The notes: generated from the sequence alone by a model not told the origin. DNA of 64,000 nt from Sphingomonas sp. Leaf32 (GCF_001421765.1 NZ_LMLA01000014.1:81688-145687); one strand, 5' to 3'. Positions 1 to 9,191 are shown, numbered from the stretch's first letter. A program made the numbers and translations.

Positions 1-182
1 CGGCCGCGGCAGGCGAGGTCGTCGACGCGGCGATCGCGGCGGGGGCGAAGGCGGTGTGGATGCAACTGGGCGTCGTCAACGAAGCAGCAGCCGCCCGCGC
101 AGAGGCGGCGGGATTGCAGGTGGTGATGGATCGCTGTCCGAAGATCGAAATACCGAGGCTGGGTGTCGCGGCGGTCGGGTAG
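1..182 (+). CDS. CoA-binding domain protein (YccU-like), 3' part
   Basis: Only the last 59 codons are present; the 5' end lies outside the window and the reading frame starts at base 3. The visible stretch contains AVWMQLGVVNEAA followed by AAGLQVVMDRCPKIE, the C-terminal signature of the small Rossmann-fold CoA-binding proteins (YccU family), in which the Cys of DRCPK is conserved. Members are about 140 residues long, so roughly 80 residues are missing. The family binds CoA, but its cellular role is not established. The gene converges on the dienelactone hydrolase gene, with a strong hairpin between them. Confidence 0.85.
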   Translation, partial: AAAGEVVDAAIAAGAKAVWMQLGVVNEAAAARAEAAGLQVVMDRCPKIEIPRLGVAAVG

Positions 183-200
183 AATGCCTCATGGCTCCCA

Positions 201-239
201 TCCGTTTGTGCTGAGTTGCCCCTACTCAGCACAAACGGA
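201..239. repeat. 16-bp perfect inverted repeat between convergent genes
   Basis: Two perfectly complementary 16-base arms (201-216 and 224-239) flank a 7-base pyrimidine-rich loop. The hairpin lies between the ends of two converging genes, so it could end transcription in both directions, although neither side has a clear T tract. The arm resembles the short dispersed repeat carrying GTGCTGAG that is common in sphingomonads (family knowledge, not checked here). Confidence 0.6.
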
Positions 240-264
240 GATTACAGGACTTGGCGAAAGCCCC

Positions 265-1017
265 TCAAGCCCGTCCCCCCAACACCCGCGCGAACAGGCT
301 CAGCATCCATCCCGTCGCGGTGACGAACAGTGCCGGGTCGTACCGCGGCCCCTCGTCGCGCAGGAACGCGTGCTGCGCGTTCACCTCATGCCATTCGTAA
401 CGCGTCCCCGCCGCCTCCAGCGCCCCCCGGATCGCTTCGCGCCCGGCATAGGGCACGTGCGGGTCCTGCCGCCCCCACACGAACAGCATCTCGCCCGCAA
501 TCTCGCCGATCCGCGCCAGGCTGTAGTCGCAGCGACCCTCGCCCAGCGTTCCCGAATGAATGTCGGTCGGATAGAAGCACGCCGCCGCCTGCACCCGGGG
601 ATCGAGCGCCGCGCGATAGGCGAGGTGCCCGCCCAGACACACCCCCGCCACGCCGATCCGCCCCGAACAGGCCGGATGCGCCATCAGCCAGTCGATCACC
701 AGCGTCGCATCGGCGTCGAACCCGGCGACCGGCTTCAGGAACTTCAGGTCGTTGCCACGATCGGTGCCCGGCTTGTCATAGGCCAGCACCGTGCCGGGCG
801 CTTCATACTCGTGATACACCTCCGGCACCGCGACGACATAGCCGTGGCCCGCGATGAACGCCGCCAGCCGTCGGATCGGCGCCGTCACCTGATAGATTTC
901 GGAATAGAGCACTACGCCCGGAAACCGCCCCTCGCCGGCCGGGCGAAAGACATGGGTGCGCATCACGCTGCCATCGGCGCAGGGTAGGTCGGTGAATTCG
1001 TCGCTGAGCAGGATCAT
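265..1017 (-). CDS. Dienelactone hydrolase family protein
   Basis: A 250-residue cytosolic alpha/beta hydrolase of the usual length for the dienelactone hydrolase family, which hydrolyses lactones and similar esters with a Cys-Asp-His triad. The triad is visible as Cys127 in GVCLGG, Asp185 in WGRQDPHVP and His216 in NAQHAF. The start codon overlaps the stop of the upstream MscS-type channel gene by 4 bases (ATGA), so the two are co-transcribed and translationally coupled. The true substrate cannot be deduced, and a role in aromatic catabolism is not supported by the neighbours. Confidence 0.9.
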   Translation of the reverse strand: MILLSDEFTDLPCADGSVMRTHVFRPAGEGRFPGVVLYSEIYQVTAPIRRLAAFIAGHGYVVAVPEVYHEYEAPGTVLAYDKPGTDRGNDLKFLKPVAGFDADATLVIDWLMAHPACSGRIGVAGVCLGGHLAYRAALDPRVQAAACFYPTDIHSGTLGEGRCDYSLARIGEIAGEMLFVWGRQDPHVPYAGREAIRGALEAAGTRYEWHEVNAQHAFLRDEGPRYDPALFVTATGWMLSLFARVLGGRA

Positions 1018-3425
1018 GGCCGTGCCGTGCCGCCGACAGGATCGACTGGCAAGGGGGGAACGGGGTCGGTGGGCGATGCCGCCACCAGTTCCAGCCGCTG
1101 CGGCACGGTTCCCATCTCGATCCCCTCCGCGCGGAACCGGGTGAGCAGGTCGAGCAGGATGTTGCTGCGCGCGCGATAGGCGGCACGCGGCGATTCGACA
1201 TGGGCGAAACAGTTGAACGCGATGCGATCGTTGACGATCGCATCGATGAACGCGGTCGGGTCCGGATCGGCCAGCACCGCGGCTTCGCGGGCGAACGCAT
1301 CCATCACCAGTTGCTGGACTGCCGCCGCATCGACGTTGATCGGCACCGAAAACTGAATCTGGATGCGGCCCAGCGGGCTGGCCAGCGTCTTGTTCAGCAC
1401 CGATTTCGTGATGAGTTCGGAATTGGGCACGATCAGCGTCGAATGATCGGCCAGCGTGATCTCGGTCGATCGCACGCTGATCCGCTTCACATCGCCCTCG
1501 TCGGTGCCGACGCGGATCAGGTCGCCGATCTTGATCGGACGTTCGGCGAGCAGGATGAGGCCCGAGACGAAATTCTGGGTAATCGCCTGCAGACCGAAGC
1601 CGATGCCGACCGACAGCGCGGAAAGCAGCAGCGCGATGCGTTCGACGCCGATGCCGAGCGAGGCGAGCGCCCAGATGACCGCCAGCGCGATCCCGACATA
1701 GCGCGCGACCAGGCTGACCGAATTGCGCCCGCTGCCGTCCAGGTCGGTGGCGGGCAGATAGCGCCCCTCCAGCCAGCGCATGAAGCCGCGCACCAGCGCC
1801 AGCCCGATCGCCAGCACGACGACGCTGCGCAGGATCGCGCCGGGCGAGATGGTGACCCCGCCGACCTGCACCCCGCGCGCAAGGTCGCCCAGCCGGGTCA
1901 GCGCATCGGACACGCCGCTGCCCCCGAACGGCAACAGCCACAGCGCGAACGCGACCACCGCGATAAGCACGCGCAGCACGCCCGACAGGAGCACGCCGAA
2001 CTGATCGACCGTGCCCCCGCGCAGCCCCAGCCCGCGAGTCAGCGCGACGCCCAGCCGGCTGCCGCGTTCGAACACCGACGTCGCGACGTCGTCGGTCGCG
2101 GCCAGGACCAGATAGACCGCCGCGCCCAGCACCAGCGTCCATGCCACCATCTGTCCGACGAACAGGCTGAACCCGGTATAGCCCGCCGCCAGCGCCAGCA
2201 GGGCAACCCCGGCCACGCCCCAGGCGAACAGCGCCATGGCCGCCTGCCCGGTATGCGCCGGCGCGTCGGTCCCATCCTCCCCCGTTGCAATCGCCTCTGC
2301 CCTCATCCGACCCAGCGCGAACAGGGTGGCGGCGATCAGCAGGATATGCAGCAGCGCCAGCAGCGAGTGCGTCGCGACGCGGATCGCCGCGCTGGTCCCG
2401 ATCGCGCTGTCGGCCGCATCCAGCGCGATGGTGCAGCCCGCGAGTCCCGCCAGCAGGAACGAATAGGGCCGGAACCGCGTCGCCACCGCATCGCCGACCG
2501 GCGCAATCCGCCAGCTCGAGCTGCCGCGCATCAGCATCGCACCCAGCACCGCGCTGGAAAAGGCGGCGAAGGCGATCGCCACCAGCCACTGGTCGAGCAT
2601 CGGGTCCCAGCGCGGTGCGACCAGTCCAGCCCAGCGCGCACCGGTTAGCAGCGCGCCTGCCGCCAGAAAGGGCGCGAGCGTGCCGACCACGATCCGGCCC
2701 AGCGCATTGGCCGAGCGCCGCACCCGCCGCCCCGGTGCCCCCTCGATCAACAGCCGCTGCCCGACCCGCGCCGCCGCCAGCCGCGCCGGGCCGAGCAGCA
2801 GGATCGCAACGACGAAGCCCAGCAATGCCGGCCACGCCTGCGCCCATGCCGCCCCCCGCACCGCATCGACCTCCGATGCGATGAATCGCTCGATCCGGTG
2901 CGCGTCGCGCGGCACGGTGCGCAGGATCGCGCTCCAGAAGGCCGGCGTCAGCGGCGATGCACCGCGCCCGAACAGCTTCTGGTTCAGCTCGGCGGCTTGG
3001 CCCTCCTGAATCTCGTCGATCAGCTGCTGCGCCTCGACCGACAACAGCTTGGCACGCTTCGTCGCCGAATCGATCGTGGTGCGCTGTTTGGCCAGTGCGG
3101 TGCGTTCGTCGCGGATCGCCGGGTCCTCGCCCGATCCTGCTGGGCCGAGCTGCGCCAGCCGGGCGTCGATCCGCGCCATGTCGCCGGTCAGTTGCTGCAC
3201 GGTGTCGAGCGTCGTCGCCCGCACCGCCTGTGCCCGGCCACGCAACGCCGGGCGTTCAGTCCCTTCCAGCCGGGTGTCGAGCGCACCGTCGACCCGCCTC
3301 AGTTCGTCGGCCGCGCGGTCGAGCAGCGTCGCGTAATCGGGGGTCGCCCCCGTCTGGGCGATGGCGGAAACGGCCGTCACGACCAGCAGCAGCGACAACA
3401 GGCAGCGGAGCAGCGATCCGATCAT
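1014..3425 (-). CDS. Mechanosensitive ion channel, MscS family with long N-terminal region
   Basis: This 803-residue inner-membrane protein begins with a signal peptide (residues 1-24, ending AIAQ). A periplasmic helical region of the DUF3772 type follows, then a series of hydrophobic segments from about 190 to 590. The conserved MscS pore and beta domain lies near 590-780, with SVGIGFGLQ at about 605-615 followed by FVSGLILLAERPIKIGD. Such large MscS homologues open under membrane tension and release solutes during osmotic downshock. It is the first gene of a two-gene unit with the dienelactone hydrolase and is transcribed divergently from the FAD-dependent dehydrogenase, 78 bp away. Confidence 0.9.
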   Translation of the reverse strand: MIGSLLRCLLSLLLVVTAVSAIAQTGATPDYATLLDRAADELRRVDGALDTRLEGTERPALRGRAQAVRATTLDTVQQLTGDMARIDARLAQLGPAGSGEDPAIRDERTALAKQRTTIDSATKRAKLLSVEAQQLIDEIQEGQAAELNQKLFGRGASPLTPAFWSAILRTVPRDAHRIERFIASEVDAVRGAAWAQAWPALLGFVVAILLLGPARLAAARVGQRLLIEGAPGRRVRRSANALGRIVVGTLAPFLAAGALLTGARWAGLVAPRWDPMLDQWLVAIAFAAFSSAVLGAMLMRGSSSWRIAPVGDAVATRFRPYSFLLAGLAGCTIALDAADSAIGTSAAIRVATHSLLALLHILLIAATLFALGRMRAEAIATGEDGTDAPAHTGQAAMALFAWGVAGVALLALAAGYTGFSLFVGQMVAWTLVLGAAVYLVLAATDDVATSVFERGSRLGVALTRGLGLRGGTVDQFGVLLSGVLRVLIAVVAFALWLLPFGGSGVSDALTRLGDLARGVQVGGVTISPGAILRSVVVLAIGLALVRGFMRWLEGRYLPATDLDGSGRNSVSLVARYVGIALAVIWALASLGIGVERIALLLSALSVGIGFGLQAITQNFVSGLILLAERPIKIGDLIRVGTDEGDVKRISVRSTEITLADHSTLIVPNSELITKSVLNKTLASPLGRIQIQFSVPINVDAAAVQQLVMDAFAREAAVLADPDPTAFIDAIVNDRIAFNCFAHVESPRAAYRARSNILLDLLTRFRAEGIEMGTVPQRLELVAASPTDPVPPLPVDPVGGTARP

Positions 3426-3503
3426 GCCCCTCGCCTATCGCGATCGACGCCTGCGGACAATCGCGGCCATGGCGATGTGCCGACTCCCGCGCTAAATGGG
3501 CCG

Positions 3504-5129
3504 ATGCTGCGCATCACCGAACTGAAACTGCCGCTCAACCATCCCGAAGAAGCGCTGGCCGCCGCGATCCGCGAACGACTGCGGATCACCCCGCGCGACC
3601 TGATCCGCTACACCATCGCCCGCCGTGCGCACGATGCTCGGGACAAGGACGACATCCAGCTCGTCTATTCGGTCGACGTCACGGTGAAGAACGAAGGGCA
3701 GGTGCTGAACCGCACCAAGCGCGACCGCCATGTCGGTCCGACGCCCGATACCGGCTATCGTTTCGTGACGAAGATGCCCGCCGACTATGCCGGGCCGCGC
3801 CCGATCGTCGTCGGTGCCGGCCCGTGCGGCCTGTTCGCCGGGCTGATCCTCGCTCAGATGGGCTTTCGCCCGATCATCCTCGAACGCGGCAAGGTGGTGC
3901 GGCAGCGGACACAGGACACCTGGGGCCTGTGGCGGCGCAGCAAGCTGAACCCCGAATCGAACGTCCAGTTCGGCGAAGGCGGCGCGGGCACCTTTTCCGA
4001 CGGCAAATTGTGGAGCCAGATCAAGGACCCGCGCCATCTGGGCCGCAAGGTGCTGACCGAATTCGTGAAGGCCGGCGCGCCGGAGGAAATCCTGACCGAG
4101 GCGCATCCGCATATCGGCACCTTCCGCTTGGTCACTATGGTCGAATCGATGCGCGCGACCGTAGAGGAACTGGGCGGCGAATATCGCTTCTCGCACCGTG
4201 TCGACGATATCGAGCTGGAGGAACGGCCCGATGGCAGCCGGCGGCTGACGGGCCTGAAGCTGTCGACCGGAGAGACGCTGGCGGCGGACGGTCCGGTGGT
4301 GCTGGCGCTGGGCCACAGCGCGCGCGACACCTTCCACATGCTGCACGATCGCGGCGTGTTCCTCGAACCCAAGCCGTTTTCGATCGGCGTCCGGATCGAA
4401 CATCCGCAAAGCTGGATCGACAATGCCCGCTTCGGTGCCTGCGCCGGGCATCCCGATCTGGGGGCGGCGGCCTATACCCTGTCGCATCACTGCACGAACC
4501 AGCGCACGGTCTACAGCTTCTGCATGTGTCCGGGCGGCACCGTCGTCGCCGCCACGTCCGAGCCGGGGCGCGTCGCGACCAACGGCATGAGCCAATATTC
4601 GCGCAACGAACGCAACGCCAATTCGGGCATCGTCGTTGGTATCGATCCGGCGCGCGATTATCCCGGCCATCCGCTGGCCGGCATCGCGTTTCAGCGGAAA
4701 TGGGAAGAACGCGCTTATGCGGCGGGCGGCGGCGATTACCGTGCCCCGGCGCAGTTGATCGGCGACTTCCTTGCCGGACAGCCCTCGACCGCGCTGCGCA
4801 GCGTGCTGCCCTCCTATCGCCCGGGCGTGACGCTGACCGACCTGTCCCAATGCCTGCCTGATTTCGCGATCGCGGCGATGCGCGAGGCGCTGGTCGCATT
4901 CGGGCGCACCATCCCCGGCTACGACCATCCCGACGCGGTGATGACCGGCGTGGAAACCCGCACCTCGTCGCCGGTGCGGATCACGCGCGGCGACGATTTC
5001 CAGAGTATCAACACCGCCAATCTGTTTCCGGCGGGCGAAGGCGCGGGCTATGCCGGCGGCATCCTTTCGGCGGCGGTGGACGGGATCAAGGTCGCGGAAG
5101 CGGTGGCTCGCGCCATGATCGCCAAGTGA
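3504..5129 (+). CDS. NAD(P)/FAD-dependent oxidoreductase (COG2509-type dehydrogenase)
   Basis: 541 residues. An N-terminal domain of about 95 residues (LRITELKLPL onward) is followed by a dinucleotide-binding Rossmann fold with VVGAGPCGLFAG near residue 102, then FGEGGAGTFSDGKL, which is typical of this group of flavoprotein dehydrogenases. The C-terminal FPAGEGAGYAGGI motif closes the FAD site. The protein is expected to be a cytosolic flavoenzyme. The substrate is unknown, and homologues are annotated only as FAD-dependent dehydrogenases or BFD-like proteins. The ATG at 3504 was chosen because the N-terminal family motif begins there; upstream codons read into the divergent channel promoter region. 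Confidence 0.88.
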   Translation: MLRITELKLPLNHPEEALAAAIRERLRITPRDLIRYTIARRAHDARDKDDIQLVYSVDVTVKNEGQVLNRTKRDRHVGPTPDTGYRFVTKMPADYAGPRPIVVGAGPCGLFAGLILAQMGFRPIILERGKVVRQRTQDTWGLWRRSKLNPESNVQFGEGGAGTFSDGKLWSQIKDPRHLGRKVLTEFVKAGAPEEILTEAHPHIGTFRLVTMVESMRATVEELGGEYRFSHRVDDIELEERPDGSRRLTGLKLSTGETLAADGPVVLALGHSARDTFHMLHDRGVFLEPKPFSIGVRIEHPQSWIDNARFGACAGHPDLGAAAYTLSHHCTNQRTVYSFCMCPGGTVVAATSEPGRVATNGMSQYSRNERNANSGIVVGIDPARDYPGHPLAGIAFQRKWEERAYAAGGGDYRAPAQLIGDFLAGQPSTALRSVLPSYRPGVTLTDLSQCLPDFAIAAMREALVAFGRTIPGYDHPDAVMTGVETRTSSPVRITRGDDFQSINTANLFPAGEGAGYAGGILSAAVDGIKVAEAVARAMIAK

Positions 5130-5134
5130 TGGGA

Positions 5135-5242
5135 TCAGGCGATCGGCACTACCGGCGCGGCGACCGACAGCAGCAACGTGGAAACGAGCAGCGCGCCGAA
5201 TAAAGCGGCAACATGCTGGCGGAGGGTTTCGGTACGGATCAT
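5135..5242 (-). CDS. 35-residue single-span membrane peptide
   Basis: A short reading frame: a basic, amphipathic N-terminus (MIRTETLRQHVAALF) is followed by one hydrophobic segment (residues about 15-33) and ends at VVPIA. A purine-rich AGGGA lies about 9 bases before the ATG. It ends 5 bp from the stop of the converging FAD-dependent dehydrogenase. Small one-helix proteins with this layout are widespread and poorly annotated in sphingomonads. Function is unknown. The alternative is that it is not translated, but the start context and clean hydrophobic segment support a real gene. Confidence 0.55.
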   Translation of the reverse strand: MIRTETLRQHVAALFGALLVSTLLLSVAAPVVPIA

Positions 5243-5392
5243 GGTGGCTGTTCCCTGCTGCCGTGCGGACCATTCCGACGGCGATGCCGAATGTTTTGCA
5301 GGGGTCGTGCCAAGTCCGTAAGCTACTGCTTTACAAGCAATCCGTAGAATGATCGGGCGAAATTGGGAAAATTTCGCGGCGTAATGCGCCAG

Positions 5393-6496
5393 CTATCGGG
5401 CGATTTCACCAACCAGCTGGTTCCGGCCCCGGCGCTTCGCCTCGTACAGCAGCGCGTCGACCCGCTCGATCGCCGACAGCAGGTTGTCCCCCGGCGCGAT
5501 CGTCACCATCCCGGCCGACAGGGTGATTCCGTTGATGAGCGTATCGCTCTCGCGCAGGCGGTACCGACGCTCCCCGACGGCGATCCGCGCCCGTTCCAGC
5601 AACACTTCCGCCTCGACGATGTCGATGCCGGCGATCAGCACGGCGAATTCCTCGCCGCCATAGCGCGCGACCATATGGCCGGGACATTCGCGGACCAGTG
5701 TCGACCCGATGGCGCGCAACACCCGGTCGCCGACCGGATGGCCGTGCAGATCGTTGATCGCCTTGAAATGATCGACGTCGCACATCGCGACATGGATCGG
5801 ACCCTGCTCGACGGCTTCCACCGCCTCCTCGAACGCGCGACGATTGGGCAGGTCGGTCAGCGAATCGCGGCGCGCATCGTCATGTGCCGCGGCCAGCTGT
5901 TCGCGCAGCTCGCTCGCCTCGCGCGTCGCCTGTTCAAGCCGCGCCTCGGCGATCTCGACCCGCGTCTGCATCGCGGCGGTGATCCGCGCCAGTTCGGCGA
6001 TGGTTGGATCGGTGCACGCGATCCGGGCGGAGCGCTGCAACGCATCGGCACTGGCGGCAAGGTCGCGGCCGAAATCCTGGGTTTCGGTGCGCATCTCGGA
6101 CACCATGGTCGCAAAGCCCGCAACCTGGCGCAGCGTCTCCGTCACCAAAGCCTCGGCAGCGGCGACCTCCGTCTCGGTCGGAGCCGACGCGGTCGGGGCT
6201 GGAGCGGGCGATGGCGGCTGCGGCCCATCACCGGCCGGTGCCACCACGATGCCTGCCGCCCCGTCGATCGCATTGCCCAGCCGTTCGACTTCGCTGCCGG
6301 TCAGGCGGATGCCGCCATCGGTCCGCCGTGCGACCTCCATCGCCAGCGTGCCGGCCGGCTCGCTCACGACGCGGTAGGCGAAGCTGTAATTGAGCGGCGT
6401 CGGGTCGAGCCGCTGATCCTCCAGAAAGGCGAGGACGGCGTGAATCAGCCCATATCCGGCCGATACCCCGCCGTCTCCGATTTTTTCCAGATACAC
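5393..6496 (-). CDS. Diguanylate cyclase (GGDEF domain)
   Basis: 367 residues, no membrane segment. Residues 1-90 form an uncharacterised domain, 91-110 are a Pro/Ala-rich linker, 115-205 are predicted coiled coil, and 205-365 form the GGDEF domain with SLTDLPNRRAFEE and the active-site GGEEF at about 280. Enzymes of this type make cyclic di-GMP from two GTP. The usual RxxD product-inhibition site before the active loop is absent: RECPGHMVARY replaces the usual spacing and lacks the Asp. The cyclase may therefore lack feedback inhibition. It is cytosolic and probably activated by dimerisation through the coiled coil. It lies 134 bp downstream of the peroxiredoxin gene. Confidence 0.92.
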   Translation of the reverse strand: MYLEKIGDGGVSAGYGLIHAVLAFLEDQRLDPTPLNYSFAYRVVSEPAGTLAMEVARRTDGGIRLTGSEVERLGNAIDGAAGIVVAPAGDGPQPPSPAPAPTASAPTETEVAAAEALVTETLRQVAGFATMVSEMRTETQDFGRDLAASADALQRSARIACTDPTIAELARITAAMQTRVEIAEARLEQATREASELREQLAAAHDDARRDSLTDLPNRRAFEEAVEAVEQGPIHVAMCDVDHFKAINDLHGHPVGDRVLRAIGSTLVRECPGHMVARYGGEEFAVLIAGIDIVEAEVLLERARIAVGERRYRLRESDTLINGITLSAGMVTIAPGDNLLSAIERVDALLYEAKRRGRNQLVGEIAR

Positions 6497-6630
6497 GTCC
6501 GGCCCCTTCGCTCCCGCCCCGCACCCGTCGTGCAGGAAAGTACGAAACGGGCCTATCGCGCGTTTGCTAAGATCGGGTTTCCCGGAAATTTACCCTGTGT
6601 GCACGTTTGCGGCGCCCGGACGGCGGGCGT

Positions 6631-7182
6631 TCAGCCGCGCTTCGCCAGACCGCGCACCGCCTCCAATGTCGTACGGACATGGTCGGCCGGGTTCATGTCG
6701 GAATGGACGAAAACGATCTTTCCGTCACGCCCAATGACATAGCTGGTGCGCGTGGTCATCGTGCGCACCTTGCCATCGGCCCCCGCCGGACGGTTGAGCG
6801 CCACGTCGAACCCCTGGATCACGCGCGGACCGGCGCTCGCCACCGCGAAACGACCAGCGCAATGGGCCTTCGAAAATTCCTGCAATTTTCCGATATCGTC
6901 GGCCGACATGCCGATGACGGTCGCGCCGGCCGCCTTGAAATCGTCGACCGAGTCGGCGAACGCCTTGGCCTCCGCGTTGCAGCCGCCGGTGAACGCCGCC
7001 GGGAAGAAGTACAGCACGACCGGACCTTTACGCAGTTGCGAGCGCAGGTTGAGCGTGAACGCCTTCCCCGCGATCGCCGCCTTGGTCGTGAAGTCGGGCG
7101 CGCGCGCGCCCGGCGCCAGCGCGGCGGACAAGGGCGCGGCGAACGGCAGGGTCAGGGCGGCGACGATCAGAGCGAGACGCAT
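6631..7182 (-). CDS. Secreted peroxiredoxin (AhpC/TSA, BCP-like)
   Basis: 183 residues starting with a Sec signal peptide (cleavage near residue 21). The thioredoxin-like peroxiredoxin domain carries FFPAAFTGGC, with the peroxidatic cysteine at Cys68; a second cysteine, Cys108 in SKAHC, could resolve it. The protein should reduce hydrogen peroxide or organic peroxides in the periplasm, although its electron donor is unknown. An AAGGAA ribosome site precedes the ATG by 6-7 bases. The upstream phospholipase gene ends 67 bp before the start, so read-through is possible. Confidence 0.9.
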   Translation of the reverse strand: MRLALIVAALTLPFAAPLSAALAPGARAPDFTTKAAIAGKAFTLNLRSQLRKGPVVLYFFPAAFTGGCNAEAKAFADSVDDFKAAGATVIGMSADDIGKLQEFSKAHCAGRFAVASAGPRVIQGFDVALNRPAGADGKVRTMTTRTSYVIGRDGKIVFVHSDMNPADHVRTTLEAVRGLAKRG

Positions 7183-7249
7183 CGGAAATTCCTTGAGCGA
7201 AGTTCCTGCAACCCTAACAGGTTCCCCGCCCCGCGCCAGCATGTCCGAT

Positions 7250-8254
7250 TCACCGGGTAAAGGCGACGCCCAGCCGCGCGCTCGAGCCGCGCAGCGCATA
7301 GTCGTCGATCGCCTCGCCATAGCCGGCAAAGGCCTGTCCGAAGAGGTAGATGCCGGTCCGTCCCAACGGATAGGACAGATAGAGTTCGCCCGCGCGGTGG
7401 CTGCCCACCGGATTGCGCAGCGACGCGGCGACCCGCAGGCCATCGACCTGCCCGATCGCCCCACCCAGCGACATATTGCCCCAATAGCGGTCGAGATCGC
7501 GATAGCCGGTGCCGACATAGGTCCACAGCTTCGGCGTCGCCTCGATCCGCCAGTCGCCACCGATCGGCACGACATAGCTGGCCGACGCGAAGATCCGGTT
7601 CACGTCGATCGACCCTACATCGCGCCCGTTCGAATCATGGGCATAGCCCGCCGCAGCGACGATGCGGTCGTCCACCTGCCGCTGATAATAGACTTCGGGG
7701 CTGTAGTTGGTGGAGCGGAACGGTCCCGACGACCGGTCGATCGCCCAGAACATCGTCTGGGTCCATGCCAGCCGCACCCCATCCAGCGCACCCGCGCCGT
7801 CGAACGGCCGAAAGGCGAGACTGACCTGCAGCTTCGCCCCGTCCGATCCCAGCCCGAACGCGCCATAGACCGGTGCATGGGGCTCGAACCGGTCGAGCAG
7901 CCCGGCCGTCTGCCCCGCCGCCGTCGCAACCACGGTTTCGCCACGCGGCGAGGCCGGGGCGGGCGCGGGCGCGGGCGCGGCGACCTGCACCGGGGCGATG
8001 CGGTAGCGCAGCGCACGAAAGCCCCCCGGCACGATTCGCGCGGTGACGGTATTGACGGGGACGATCCGCAGCGGGACCTGATCGGCCGTGACGACCTCCA
8101 TCGCCGCCGGCACCGCCTCCGCCTCGCTGCTCCCCTCGTTCAGTACGAAGACGGTCACGCCCTTCTCGGCCGCCGCGACCGAGGCCGGCGGTTCGGCGAC
8201 GATGCGCAGGTGCGGTTGGGCGGCGGTGGCGGCGAGCAGGGCGAACGCGATCAT
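7250..8254 (-). CDS. pldA: Outer-membrane phospholipase A
   Basis: 334 residues with a short signal sequence (MIAFALLAATAA). An N-terminal periplasmic beta region of about 100 residues and a Pro/Ala linker precede a 12-strand barrel. The catalytic set of the OMPLA family is preserved: His206 and Ser208 in YAHDSNG, and Asn219 in DVNR, with spacing like that of E. coli PldA. The enzyme hydrolyses phospholipids that stray into the outer leaflet. The extra N-terminal domain is not present in the E. coli enzyme. It is divergently transcribed from hisN. An upstream ATG would add 13 residues but spoil the signal peptide. Confidence 0.85.
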   Translation of the reverse strand: MIAFALLAATAAQPHLRIVAEPPASVAAAEKGVTVFVLNEGSSEAEAVPAAMEVVTADQVPLRIVPVNTVTARIVPGGFRALRYRIAPVQVAAPAPAPAPASPRGETVVATAAGQTAGLLDRFEPHAPVYGAFGLGSDGAKLQVSLAFRPFDGAGALDGVRLAWTQTMFWAIDRSSGPFRSTNYSPEVYYQRQVDDRIVAAAGYAHDSNGRDVGSIDVNRIFASASYVVPIGGDWRIEATPKLWTYVGTGYRDLDRYWGNMSLGGAIGQVDGLRVAASLRNPVGSHRAGELYLSYPLGRTGIYLFGQAFAGYGEAIDDYALRGSSARLGVAFTR

Positions 8255-8296
8255 GTCGCCTGTCTGGCACCCATTTGCGACAACCGCGAGCATCGT

Positions 8297-8326
8297 TTGC
8301 GCTTTGCCCGCTCCCCCGCCTATCTG
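8297..8326 (+). promoter_or_regulatory. Putative sigma-70-type promoter of hisN
   Basis: TTGCGC (8297-8302) and TATCTG (8321-8326) are separated by 18 bases, in the 154-bp divergent spacer between pldA and hisN, 83 bases before the hisN ATG. Assigned by eye from hexamer similarity and spacing only. Confidence 0.35.
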
Positions 8327-8408
8327 GAGTCCGTTCGAAGCCGCGCGTGCGTGCGCGGTTTCGGCCGGCACCGCCGAACGTGCGAACCGCTCAACACAAA
8401 GGCCCCCC

Positions 8409-9191
8409 ATGCCCGTCACCGCCGCCGACCTGACCTTCGCCGCCCAGCTGGCCGATGCCGCCGGCGCCGCCATCCGCCCGCGGTTTCGCAGCAACTATGG
8501 GCTGGAGATCAAGGACGACGCCTCCCCCGTCACGCTGGCCGATCGCGAGGCGGAGGCGGCGATGCGCCGACTGATCGAGCGCGAACGCCCGTCGGACGGT
8601 ATCCAGGGGGAGGAATATGGCGTGTCCGAGGGGAGCAGCGGCCGCGTCTGGGTGCTCGACCCGATCGACGGCACGCGGTCGTTCATCGCCGGGCGACCGA
8701 TCTTCGGCACGTTGATCGCGCTGGTCGAGGATGGCTGGCCGGTGCTGGGCGTCATCGACCAGCCGATCATCGGCGAACGCTGGATCGGTGCGGTCGGGCG
8801 CGGCACCACCTTCAACGGGCAACCGACGCAGACCCGCCGCTGCCGCGATCTTGCCGACGCGCTGCTGGCGACGACCAGCCCGGCGCTGTTCGACGACGGG
8901 CAGTTGCACGGGTTCGAACATGTCGAGGCGAAGGTGCGCTCCACCGTGCTGGGCGGCGACTGCTATTCCTATGGCACGCTCGCCTCGGGCCATATCGACC
9001 TGGTGGTCGAGGCGGGGTTGAAGCTGCACGACTTCGCCGCGCTGGTGCCCGTCGTCGAAGGCGCCGGGGGCACGATGAGCGACTGGTCGGGCGACCCGCT
9101 CCATGCCGGCAGCATCGGCGAGGTGATCGCGCTGGGCGACCCCGCCCGGCTGGAGGATGTCGTCGAGCTGCTCGGCTGTCGCGGTCGCTGA
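8409..9191 (+). CDS. hisN: Histidinol-phosphatase, inositol monophosphatase family
   Basis: 260 residues, matching the usual HisN length. The metal-binding motif is intact: GEEYG near 67-71 (Glu68/Glu69) and LDPIDGTRSF with Asp84 and Asp87. The second motif, HDFAALVPVVEGAGG, is near residue 212. The enzyme dephosphorylates histidinol phosphate in histidine biosynthesis; a general inositol-1-phosphatase role cannot be excluded from sequence alone, but the WVLDPIDGTRSF form and the length fit the HisN group. No other his gene is adjacent; hisZ lies about 23 kb away on the other strand. Confidence 0.88.
   Translation: MPVTAADLTFAAQLADAAGAAIRPRFRSNYGLEIKDDASPVTLADREAEAAMRRLIERERPSDGIQGEEYGVSEGSSGRVWVLDPIDGTRSFIAGRPIFGTLIALVEDGWPVLGVIDQPIIGERWIGAVGRGTTFNGQPTQTRRCRDLADALLATTSPALFDDGQLHGFEHVEAKVRSTVLGGDCYSYGTLASGHIDLVVEAGLKLHDFAALVPVVEGAGGTMSDWSGDPLHAGSIGEVIALGDPARLEDVVELLGCRGR

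Noticed and set aside
1200..2648. 482-codon plus-strand frame opposite the MscS gene
   Set aside because: It is rich in Arg, Gln, Asp and His without motifs, and the opposite strand encodes a complete MscS protein.
3492..5273. 593-codon frame antisense to the FAD-dependent dehydrogenase
   Set aside because: The plus-strand protein carries all family motifs; the antisense product is low-complexity Arg/Gly/Asp-rich.
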